From positions 1 through 54,618 of the forward strand of contig NZ_VKAB01000052.1 in the NCBI RefSeq assembly GCF_009769385.1: 54,618 nucleotides of DNA, read 5' to 3'. The notes below the pieces were generated by a model that had not been told where the DNA came from, did not search any database, and saw nothing but the letters and a program-made list of their open reading frames with translations. Both the position numbers and the translations under genes were made by a program. Source of the stretch: Saccharothrix deserti (GTDB lineage: Bacteria; Actinomycetota; Actinomycetes; Mycobacteriales; Pseudonocardiaceae). Positions 6,833-15,240 of the stretch are shown here, in pieces; within the stretch, counting starts at the first letter, position 1, and each line of letters starts with the position of its first letter.

Positions 6833-9721
6833 GTGAATCACGACGAAGCCGAGGTCACCGGCGGCGGGCACACCGCGGAGCCGTTCCGGATCACAGGGCC
6901 GGACCGAAGCGCGCGGGGACGGTTCGTCGGTCGGTTCTGGGAACTCCTGCTCGTCGACCACGTCCTGTCCGAACTCCAAAACGGCCACGGCGGGGTGCTG
7001 TTGGTCACCGGCCGAGCCGGAATCGGCAAGACCCGCATCGTGGCGGAGCTGGTCGCCCGGGCACAGACGGGCAGCGGTTGCGTGAGCGTCGCGGTCGAGG
7101 CAGGCGGTGCTGCGCATCCTGGGCTGTGGCGCCAAGTGCTCGCCGAGCTGGCTCGCGACCACCCGGACGTGACTGGACGTGACTTGTCCACCGTGGACGC
7201 GTTGACGCTGCGGACGGCGGCTTCGGAGATAACGGAACGAGCCCGCGTGCCGATGATCGTCGTCTTGGAGGGAATCGACGCGGTTGATTCGGACGAACTA
7301 TCCATAATGGACGATCTGCTGCCCGACCTCGGCGATGTGCCGCTGCTCCTCGTCCTCACCGCCACAACTCAGCGCGACGACACCCCGACACCACGACACC
7401 CGCATTGGCACGGCCACCGCAACACCACCCGCCTGGACCTCCGGCCGCTGCCCGCGGAGACCGTGCTGGAGCTGGTCGAGGCGGAGTTGCCCGGCGTGAG
7501 CCGGGAGACCGTCATGTCGATCGCGGCGGCGAGCGACGGCAATCCCGGAATCGCCCAAGAGCTGTGCGAGTGGACCCTGCATCCCAGGGAAGACGCGGAC
7601 GTGTCGACCACGGCCTGGCTCACCGCCGCGCTCGCGGACACCGACGACGTCCTCGCCACGCTGGCCGCGGTCGGGGAGCCGGTGGTCGCGGGCCTGATCG
7701 GCGAAGTGCTGCGGATGGACCGCGACGGGGTCGTGGCGGTGCTGGAGGCGGCCGTCGCGACAGGGCTCGTCGTGCGTGATCACGAGGTCGATCCACGGTA
7801 CCTGCTCAGCCATCCGCTCATCGGGTACGCCGCACGGGCGCTTGCCGGTCCGGAGCGGATGGCCGTGATCAACCGCCGCATCGCGCACGAGCTCGCGGAT
7901 CGGCAGGAGGAGTCCCCCTCGCCGGTCCACGTGCGGATCGCGGCGCACCTGCTGGCCGCAGGCGATCACGGGCCTGGCGTCGTCCGGCACTGCCTGGACG
8001 CCGTGCGTTGGCTCATCGCCGAGAGGTCGTTCGGCGCGGCGATCGACTTCGCGACCGAAGGCCTGGCCCGCGATCCGGACCCGGAGCAGGAAAGCCACCT
8101 CCTGATGCTCGCCGGCCGGTGCGCGATCAAGTCCGGGGCTTACTCGGTCGGCCTGGCCTACCTGGAGCGCGCGATCGCGACCACTGAGGCGATGGCCGAC
8201 CGGGAACTGTTCGCCCGCGCGGTCGTGGAATTCCTCGAGGCCACCCTGATCGGCCAGATAACCGTCGAGCGGCGCCCGGAGCTGCTGGTCCGGGCGCTGC
8301 GGGGCTGCCCGCCGGGCGCGGTCGCGTTGCGGGCCCGCCTTGAGGCGCAGCGCGCGTCGATGACGTGCCTCGATGACGCCCCGGGGTACCGGGTGATCGC
8401 CGAGCACGCGGTGGCGCTCGCCAGGGAGAGCGGAGATCCGGAGGCGATCGGTTTCGCGCTCGCGGTGCGTGCGGCCAACCCGATCCCCCACGAGGTCGAG
8501 GAGTACGCCCGCATCGCCGCCGAGACGAGCAGGCTGCCGGGGGCGGCAGCCTGGGGCGCGCTGCCGGCGATGGTGTACTCGGCGATGGCCACCGGGCGGC
8601 GGGAGACGCTCGACACCGCGATGAACACGGCGGCAGGGCTCCCGGCAGCGCCCGGCGACCGGTTCATCCACACCCGTCACGCCGAGTTCGCCGCCGGTCG
8701 GGCGATCCTCGACGCCGAGGAAGCGGACCTGGTCCACGCACTGCGGCGGTTGACGGCCGAAGCGCCGTCGATCGCGTCCTTCGTGGCACCGGCCGCCACC
8801 GGGCTCTGGCGCGCGCACACCGGCCGGGCGTTGCCGCCGGCGGCCACACCACCCGCCCTGCGCCCCGACCTTCCAGGGCACATCACCTCGCTGGTGACGG
8901 CGGTGGACTACCTGATGCCCGCCGAGTCCGCCGACCCGGTGGCGCACCGACGGTTGAAAGACCTGGTCGCGCGCCTGCCCGACCCGACCCGGCTGCCCCG
9001 CGACTTCACCTGGTCGACCTGGCAGGCCGTCACCGCCCGCGTAGGCGTGCTGCTCGGCGACGCCGACCGGTGCCGTCGGGCGGTCGGGCAACTGGGGTCC
9101 TTCCTCGACCAGTTCGTCGTGCTGGGCACGGCCCTGCCCGTCGGGCCGGTCGGCTGGTTCCTCGCCGATCCACTGTCCCTGCTCGGCCGCACCGAGGAGG
9201 CACTGGACGCCAACACCCGGGCCGAACGGATCAGCCGCGACCTGCACAGCCGGGGCTGGGTGGCGCGCTGCCTGATCCAACGCGGACACCTGCTGCGCGG
9301 GCTGGACCCGGCCGCCGCGGCGGACGCGGCGGCCGAGGCACGGCAGGCCGCGCGCGAGATCGGCATGACATCGCTCGTCGAGCAGACCGGGAAGCTGCTG
9401 GTCGGGATCCGCGCGGACATCGCCGATCCGGCCGTCGGCCCGGTCGGCCATCGGACGGACGCTCGGGAGCCGGCGGCCGGTCCGGTCAACGAGCCGGGCG
9501 TCGCGGGCGGGTCTGCGATTCTCCTGGCCGCCGGACTCAGCCTGGAGGACATCGACCTCATCCAGTACGCCGCGGCCGGGAACACCAACGCGCAGATCGC
9601 GAAAATCCTGCACCTGAGCGTGCCGACGATCGAGCGGCGACTGACGAACGTGTACCGGCGGCTCGGCGTGCGCAACCGGGCCCAGGCCGTGAGCCTCGTC
9701 GCTCGCGGCCCGGGCCGGTGA
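6833..9721 (+). CDS. LAL-family transcriptional regulator (AAA ATPase + LuxR HTH)
   Basis: The start is a GTG at 6833 with GAGGAGGAG just upstream. The resulting 962-residue protein is a normal LAL length (900-1000). An N-terminal ATPase has Walker A GRAGIGKT at about residues 60-67 and a hydrophobic Walker B-like strand (VPMIVVLEGIDAVD). A long helical middle region follows, and the last 60 residues form a LuxR helix-turn-helix (AAAGNTNAQIAKILHLSVPT, then NVYRRLGVRNRAQAV). Such proteins activate secondary-metabolite clusters when ATP or a ligand binds. It is transcribed towards the three-gene LAL operon on the other strand. The frame is intact. Confidence 0.92.
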   Translation: MNHDEAEVTGGGHTAEPFRITGPDRSARGRFVGRFWELLLVDHVLSELQNGHGGVLLVTGRAGIGKTRIVAELVARAQTGSGCVSVAVEAGGAAHPGLWRQVLAELARDHPDVTGRDLSTVDALTLRTAASEITERARVPMIVVLEGIDAVDSDELSIMDDLLPDLGDVPLLLVLTATTQRDDTPTPRHPHWHGHRNTTRLDLRPLPAETVLELVEAELPGVSRETVMSIAAASDGNPGIAQELCEWTLHPREDADVSTTAWLTAALADTDDVLATLAAVGEPVVAGLIGEVLRMDRDGVVAVLEAAVATGLVVRDHEVDPRYLLSHPLIGYAARALAGPERMAVINRRIAHELADRQEESPSPVHVRIAAHLLAAGDHGPGVVRHCLDAVRWLIAERSFGAAIDFATEGLARDPDPEQESHLLMLAGRCAIKSGAYSVGLAYLERAIATTEAMADRELFARAVVEFLEATLIGQITVERRPELLVRALRGCPPGAVALRARLEAQRASMTCLDDAPGYRVIAEHAVALARESGDPEAIGFALAVRAANPIPHEVEEYARIAAETSRLPGAAAWGALPAMVYSAMATGRRETLDTAMNTAAGLPAAPGDRFIHTRHAEFAAGRAILDAEEADLVHALRRLTAEAPSIASFVAPAATGLWRAHTGRALPPAATPPALRPDLPGHITSLVTAVDYLMPAESADPVAHRRLKDLVARLPDPTRLPRDFTWSTWQAVTARVGVLLGDADRCRRAVGQLGSFLDQFVVLGTALPVGPVGWFLADPLSLLGRTEEALDANTRAERISRDLHSRGWVARCLIQRGHLLRGLDPAAAADAAAEARQAAREIGMTSLVEQTGKLLVGIRADIADPAVGPVGHRTDAREPAAGPVNEPGVAGGSAILLAAGLSLEDIDLIQYAAAGNTNAQIAKILHLSVPTIERRLTNVYRRLGVRNRAQAVSLVARGPGR

Positions 9722-10025
9722 CTGCGGTGGACCTCGGGTCTGGAACGGAACGGTGACGCAGGCCGGGCGCACACCCGCCCTGCCGGCGTGGCCGGCCCCG
9801 GTGCGGGAGAACGCGAACACGCACCCGGTATCGATCGACCGCTCCTGCCGGCACACCGGTCGAGGCGGCGGTTCCAGGACCTTTGTGGACGGTCCACCGA
9901 CATCCGTCCGTCGGACGAACCGGACGTCAGCGCGTCGCGTCGGCGACCACAGCCGCCACCAGCACCTGGGCACGTGCCCGCTGGTCGCGTTGAACCGGGC
10001 GTCCGGCCCAACAGCACACCACGGC
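9722..10025. other. Intergenic region between convergent LAL genes
   Basis: These 304 bases separate the stops of two converging regulators. Around 9880-9945 there are short overlapping inverted repeats built from GTCC/GGAC units, which could end transcription from both sides. I see no coding frame with a ribosome site and no IS sequence. Confidence 0.4.
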
Positions 10026-12803
10026 TCACGCCTGCCGATCGACCACCGCGCGCAGGGCATCGGCGAGCTCGGCGCGCCGGCGCACCCTGAGCTTCCGGTA
10101 GGTGTTGGTCAGGTGCTTCTCCACCGCGCGCGACGTGACCGAGAGTTCGTCGGCGATCTCCTGATTGGACCGTCCATCGACCGCGAGCATCGCGACCTTG
10201 CGCTCCGCGGGCGTCAGCCGCGGTGCGGACTGCACCGCCGCGCCGTCGAGGGCACGGCGAGCACGCTCCGCGATCACCGTCGCCCCGCACTCCGCCGCGA
10301 CGTCCAGGCACCGTTGCCACACATCGGCGCGGGCCGACATCTCGGCCCACAGCCGGAGCGCCCGGGCGAGTTCCAGCTTGTCCGAGGAGCCCTCCAGCAC
10401 GCCGACCGCCCGCCGGGCGAGCTCGACGCCGTGCCGCTTTCCGGACAGCTTCGCGAGCACGCGCCACGCCCGCCCCACGCCGCTGGGTGCGCCCCACTCC
10501 TGGGCGATAAGCCGTTCCTCCTCGGCCAGTTCGAGGGCGCTGTCGGTGTCGCCGAGCCGGTGCTTGATCAACGCGAGCGAGCTGCGCCAGGGGAACAGCA
10601 CGGGGTTGCGCCAGCCGGAGCGGTCGAGCCTCGCGCCGTGTTCGGACAACACCGCCGCGGCGGAGGGCAGGTCACCGCGCGACATCGCCGCCGAACTGCG
10701 GAGCATCCTCAGCACCGCGGCCAGGAACGGGTTCACGGGTTGGTCCTCGAACGCGCCGAGCAACCGGTCGGTCAGCACCGGATCGCCCAGTTGCAATGCC
10801 ACCGACCCGGACACGATCGCCGTCGCGGACCCGATCGTGTTCCAGTCCAGCGCGCCCATCTGGAACGCGTCGGCCGCGGCCCGGGTCGCCTCTGCGAGCC
10901 GTCCGGTCCGGAGGTGCACCAGCGACTGCTCGGTGCGGATCAGGGTCTGCGCGACCAGGTCGCTGCGGCTTCGCGCCATGCCGAGCGCCTCGTCCAGCCA
11001 TCCCGTCACGACGCCGGGCGAGTCGGTCGCGACCAGTACCGCAACCAGCAGTGGGGTGGCAGTGTGCACGTGGTCGGGTAAAGGCAGCTCCTGCGCCAGC
11101 ACCCGTTCCGCGAGGTGCGCCAACTCGGCGGCCGGCCGCCGAGCGGACAGCATCGCGCCGTGCAGCAGCACGGTGAGCAATTCACGATCGGCACCGGTCG
11201 CCATCGGCGGTTCCGCGCCCATGGCCGCCAACCGCGCCAGGGTGATGCCGAGTTCGGATGCCTCCGTGTCGGCGACGTACCTCACCCTGGCCTCGATGCG
11301 CAGCGCCAGCTCGCGGTCGACACCTTCCAGGTGATCGGGGTCGCCCAGTTCGTCGCCGATGCCGCGGAGCATCCCGACCACCTGTTCGGGCGCGCCGCCG
11401 AGCACGACCGGAGCGAGCCGGATGGCCGCCGCCGCGCGGTCACGCGGCCGGTCGAGCAGCGCGGTCGCATAGGTGATGTGCCGCACCGCGGCGTGCAGGT
11501 CGAAGCCCCGCTCGACGGTCGCCAGGTCGACCAGCACCCTCGCCCTGTCCTCACCGTCGACGGAGCTGTCCAGCAGGGCTCGGCGCAGGTAGCGCGCCGC
11601 GACCTCGTTGGCCCCGCTGCGCACGGCGTTGTCGGCGGCGACGCGCAGCACCTCCACGGTCCACTGGCCTTGCGGGGTGGTGATGCCGAGCAGTTGCGCG
11701 GCCACCTGTTCGGCGGGCCAGCCGTGATCGTGCAGCAGCCGCACCGCACGCAGCTGCGCGTCCTCCCGCTCGGCGACGGTCATCATCTCCTCGACCGCCT
11801 CACGCGCGGTGGAGTGGGCGAACCGATCGCCCGCGACCAGGCCGAGTTTCCGCAGGACGGACAGCGCGTCGGCGGTGGCCACGCCGTCGAGCCCCGCCAA
11901 CGCGCCCGCGACCGCCAGGTCGCCGCACTCGGCCAACACGGCCAGCGCCTTGGCCAGCGCCTGGACGGGTTCCGGCTGCGTCCGCAGGCAGGCGATGAAG
12001 CGGTCACGTGACCGAGCGGGCCGAAGCGCGCGCACCACGTCGGCCTGGGCCGCGACCGGGGCCTGACCGCCGAGCGCCCACTCCAGGGCCAACGCGGTGA
12101 GCAGCATCGGGTTGCCGGCGGTGGCCTCATGGCACGCGAGCGCGAACTCCGGGTCGCACTCGGGCCCCAGCCGTTCCCGCAGCAGCGCCGCCGAGCCCGC
12201 CGACGACAGGAGGCACGGGCGCAGCTGGTGCACGGTCTCCGCGGTCGTGGTGAGCGCGCACCGGTCGGCAGACGGCTCACCCTCACGTACGGTCCCCACG
12301 AACACGACGCGCGCGGGCCTGGACCCGATCCACTTCCCGAGGTCCTTGAGCAGGCGGGCTGACATGTCGTCGACCCACTGCAGGTCGTCGACGAGCACCA
12401 ACACCGGCTCGTCCCGGAAGATGTTGCGCGCCAGGGCCGTCATCCCGAACAGCAGCAGCCGCTGTCTGTCCACCGCGCCGGGCGGCTGGTCGAACCCGTC
12501 GGCTTCGAAGAAGGGGCGGGCCAGCGCCGCGGCTCCGCGCCAGACGTGTTCGTCCGCCGCCGCCACCGCCGGTTCGAGCAGCTGACGGACGACACCGAAC
12601 GCGAAATCGCGCTCGAAGGGCGAGGCCGCCGCGCGCAACACGTGGCAGCCGGCGGCCTCGGGCAGCCGGGCGAGGGCATGCAGCAGCGCGGTCTTGCCGT
12701 TGCCGAGCGGCCCGCCGATGAGGATCACGCCGCCGGTGCCGGCCGAGGCCAGCCGGAGGGCACGGCTCACCGTGGCCAGTTCGTCATCGCGTTCGACCAG
12801 CAC
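10026..12803 (-). CDS. LAL-family transcriptional regulator (last gene of LAL operon)
   Basis: The GTG at 12803 (VLVERDDELATV, after AAGGGAGACGG) is preferred to an upstream in-frame ATG at 12878. The 925-residue protein has Walker A GGPLGNGKT at 30-38, Walker B LVLVDDLQWVDD around 135-146 and a C-terminal LuxR HTH (LTPAERKVAMLAVDGRSNQE, then LTNTYRKLRVRRRAEL). The start overlaps the end of the upstream HTH-less LAL by 20 bp, so the two are probably translationally coupled. Likely an ATP-dependent activator of a lost polyketide-type cluster; the target is not in the window. Confidence 0.92.
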   Translation of the reverse strand: MLVERDDELATVSRALRLASAGTGGVILIGGPLGNGKTALLHALARLPEAAGCHVLRAAASPFERDFAFGVVRQLLEPAVAAADEHVWRGAAALARPFFEADGFDQPPGAVDRQRLLLFGMTALARNIFRDEPVLVLVDDLQWVDDMSARLLKDLGKWIGSRPARVVFVGTVREGEPSADRCALTTTAETVHQLRPCLLSSAGSAALLRERLGPECDPEFALACHEATAGNPMLLTALALEWALGGQAPVAAQADVVRALRPARSRDRFIACLRTQPEPVQALAKALAVLAECGDLAVAGALAGLDGVATADALSVLRKLGLVAGDRFAHSTAREAVEEMMTVAEREDAQLRAVRLLHDHGWPAEQVAAQLLGITTPQGQWTVEVLRVAADNAVRSGANEVAARYLRRALLDSSVDGEDRARVLVDLATVERGFDLHAAVRHITYATALLDRPRDRAAAAIRLAPVVLGGAPEQVVGMLRGIGDELGDPDHLEGVDRELALRIEARVRYVADTEASELGITLARLAAMGAEPPMATGADRELLTVLLHGAMLSARRPAAELAHLAERVLAQELPLPDHVHTATPLLVAVLVATDSPGVVTGWLDEALGMARSRSDLVAQTLIRTEQSLVHLRTGRLAEATRAAADAFQMGALDWNTIGSATAIVSGSVALQLGDPVLTDRLLGAFEDQPVNPFLAAVLRMLRSSAAMSRGDLPSAAAVLSEHGARLDRSGWRNPVLFPWRSSLALIKHRLGDTDSALELAEEERLIAQEWGAPSGVGRAWRVLAKLSGKRHGVELARRAVGVLEGSSDKLELARALRLWAEMSARADVWQRCLDVAAECGATVIAERARRALDGAAVQSAPRLTPAERKVAMLAVDGRSNQEIADELSVTSRAVEKHLTNTYRKLRVRRRAELADALRAVVDRQA

Positions 12804-15240
12804 TCCGCGTCCGTCTCCCTTCCAGGCCGCCGGGCACCCAGCCGAGATCTCGGGCCCGGGCGACCAAGTGGTTCGCATGGTGGATCAACGCGATCTCCGC
12901 GGCTTCCCGCACCAGCGGTGCGGCCTCCGCGGGGTCGCCCGCCGCGGCGAGTTCGAGCAGGGCCGTCGCGTAGCGGACGCGCATCGGTGAATCCCTGAGC
13001 AGCCGGACCGCGGCGCGCCGGTGCTCGTGGGCGTGGTCGCCGGTCAGCACCAGCGCGCTGCCCAGGTGTGCGTTCCCCAGCGTGCTCGGCGCTCCCCACC
13101 GGCGCGCGAGTTCCCGTTCCTCGGCGACGAGCCGAACGGCGCGTTCGGTGTCACCGGTCATCCGCAGCGAGATCGCCGCGACCGTCCGCCAGGCGAGCAG
13201 GGCCGGGTTGCCCCACCGCCGGGCGAGCAGGCGGCGCCCGCACTCCAGGGACCGCGCCGCGGCGGTCCCGGCGTCACCGCTCACCAGGGCGAGCAGGCCG
13301 CGGGAGAACGTCAGGTGCGTCGCTCCGAAGCCGTTGACCCCGCCTTCGGGTGGCACGCTCGCGGATAGTGCCTCCGCGCGCTCGACCAGTCCGCGTTCCA
13401 GGCTCAGCAGCATGTCCAGGGCCACGATGACCACCCGCGCCGCGGGATGCCAACTCGACCGCGGCAGTTCCACCCCGGCCCGCTCCAGATCGGCGGTGGC
13501 GTCCTCGATCCACCCACGCCGCGCCTTCACCTTGGCCCGCGCGACCAAGGCGAAGCTCGCGACCGCGGTCAACCCCCGCCTGCGTGCCTCGGTCACCACC
13601 GCGTCGAGGCCGGCCGTCGCCTCGTCGACGTCGTCGGTCAGCATCAACGCGCGACATGCCTGGACGCGGGGGATCAACAGGGCGGGTCTGCCCGTCAACG
13701 CGGCTCTGGCCAGCGTGCGGGTGCGTGCCAGGTCGGTGCCGAGCGCCGCGCACCGCCACGCCGCCGCGCCCGCTCGCGCGGGGTCCTCGGGTGCGTCCGG
13801 CAGCTCCGGCACTTCGAGCACGCCCAGCCCCGGCTCCTCGTGCGGCGCGTCGTCGGCGAGCCAGTACAGCGCGGCGAAGCTGTGCCGTTGGACACCGGTG
13901 GCGTACACCGCGCTGAAGGTGCGTCGGGCCAGGGCGCTGTCGCCACGCGTGAGAAGTTGCTCGGCGGCGTCGGTCCGCGCGGCGGCGACCCCGGTCAGCG
14001 GCGGTTCCAGCAGCAACCGGGCCAGCCTGCGGTCACCGGTCTCCGGCGCGTGGACGCCTTCGGTTACCGCCAGTTCCACGATCAGCCCAGCCCGCTCGGC
14101 CGGTTCGAGGGGTTCGCGCAGCGCTCGCTCCAGGTGGCGGGCCGCCTCCCACGTCCGGCCGCGTTCGCGTTCGCGTTTCGCGGCGGTGCGCAGCAGGGGC
14201 ACCACCCACGGCTCACCCGACGGCGGCGCGCCCGCGAGGAGCCTCGCCACGGCCTCTTCCGCGACCGCGCTCCGGTAGCCCAGCAGCGCGGCACGGGCGA
14301 ACAGCTCCGCCCGCCGCGACTGGGGAATTCCGGACAGCACCTGACCCGCGCCGACCCCGGCCACCAGCACGGGCCGTTCCCTGGACGTGATCAGCCCGGT
14401 GTTGACCAGCAGTTCGAGGGCACGGGTCGGAGTAAACGCCCGCACGGGCGCCAACGCGTGCACTAGATCGAGATCGAATTCCGGACGGCAGATCGCGATG
14501 ACCCTCAGCAGCTCGACCACCTCGGCGGGCAACGTGTGCAGCGCCCACACCACGGCCTCACCGATCGTGTCCACCGTGTGCTCGATCAGGTCTGGCACGT
14601 GCTCCGCACGCGGCGCCAGTCCGGCCGCGGCCAGCCTGTTGAGCACCGAGCGGAGCACCGCGGGCCTGCCCTGGGTGCACCGGGCAGCCGCCTCCAGGAA
14701 CTCCGGGTCGGCCTGCTCCCGGAACCGCGCGGCGACCAGCTCCGCGATGGCGGCGGCGCCCAACGGCCGCAGCGTCAGCACGGTCGCGCCGTCCAGGACG
14801 GGGCGCACCCCGTCGGACGCGACAACGATCATGACCGCGGCCTCACCGCCACGCCGCGCCAGACCGGCGAGCCAGGTCCTCGACGCGTCGTCGATCCACT
14901 GCGCGTCGTCCACCACCAGCAGCAGCGGCGTGGCCCTCGCGGTTTCGAGGAGCAACGCCGCGGCCGCCGACAGTCGCCGCGCCCTCGCAGGCGCCCTACC
15001 ATTCAAACCGGCCAGCAGGTCGTACACGACGCGGTGCTCCCGCTCGAACTCGCCGAGGGAGCCGCGCGCGGTCAGCACCGTCGCCCCGGCCCGCTCTCCC
15101 GTCGCGGCCACGTATCGCAGCACGACGCTCCGGCCGACGCCGGTGGGGCCGACGACCTCGAACTGCGCCGAGTCGCCACCGGTCAGCGCCTGAACCGCCG
15201 TCCCCAGAACCGCGAGCTCGGCGTCGTGCTCGACGGTCAC
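12784..15240 (-). CDS. LAL-like ATPase lacking the LuxR HTH
   Basis: The GTG start at 15240 overlaps the stop of the preceding LAL by four bases (GTGA). The 818-residue protein aligns in layout with LAL regulators: an NTPase domain with Walker B LLLVVDDAQWIDDASRTW near 106-123, then a TPR-like helical region. It ends at RDLGWVPGGLEGRRTRSAGR with no helix-turn-helix. Walker A reads GPTGVGRS at about 31-38, with Arg where the nucleotide-binding Lys is expected. It cannot bind DNA as a LAL does and may not hydrolyse ATP normally. The intact frame and overlaps on both sides suggest a kept partner or modulator, not a broken gene. Confidence 0.85.
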   Translation of the reverse strand: MTVEHDAELAVLGTAVQALTGGDSAQFEVVGPTGVGRSVVLRYVAATGERAGATVLTARGSLGEFEREHRVVYDLLAGLNGRAPARARRLSAAAALLLETARATPLLLVVDDAQWIDDASRTWLAGLARRGGEAAVMIVVASDGVRPVLDGATVLTLRPLGAAAIAELVAARFREQADPEFLEAAARCTQGRPAVLRSVLNRLAAAGLAPRAEHVPDLIEHTVDTIGEAVVWALHTLPAEVVELLRVIAICRPEFDLDLVHALAPVRAFTPTRALELLVNTGLITSRERPVLVAGVGAGQVLSGIPQSRRAELFARAALLGYRSAVAEEAVARLLAGAPPSGEPWVVPLLRTAAKRERERGRTWEAARHLERALREPLEPAERAGLIVELAVTEGVHAPETGDRRLARLLLEPPLTGVAAARTDAAEQLLTRGDSALARRTFSAVYATGVQRHSFAALYWLADDAPHEEPGLGVLEVPELPDAPEDPARAGAAAWRCAALGTDLARTRTLARAALTGRPALLIPRVQACRALMLTDDVDEATAGLDAVVTEARRRGLTAVASFALVARAKVKARRGWIEDATADLERAGVELPRSSWHPAARVVIVALDMLLSLERGLVERAEALSASVPPEGGVNGFGATHLTFSRGLLALVSGDAGTAAARSLECGRRLLARRWGNPALLAWRTVAAISLRMTGDTERAVRLVAEERELARRWGAPSTLGNAHLGSALVLTGDHAHEHRRAAVRLLRDSPMRVRYATALLELAAAGDPAEAAPLVREAAEIALIHHANHLVARARDLGWVPGGLEGRRTRSAGRTR

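Noticed and set aside
7298..10060. Very long minus-strand open frame (920 codons) opposite the first LAL gene
   Set aside because: It is the antisense of a clear LAL gene. Its translation is Arg/Pro/Gly-rich with no domain, as expected in high-GC DNA.
14320..14335. CTGGGGAATTCCGGAC, close to the PAS-LuxR (PimM) operator consensus CTVGGGAWWTCCCBAG
   Set aside because: It has two mismatches and lies deep inside the coding region of the HTH-less LAL, so it is most likely chance. Noted because a PimM-like regulator is present.
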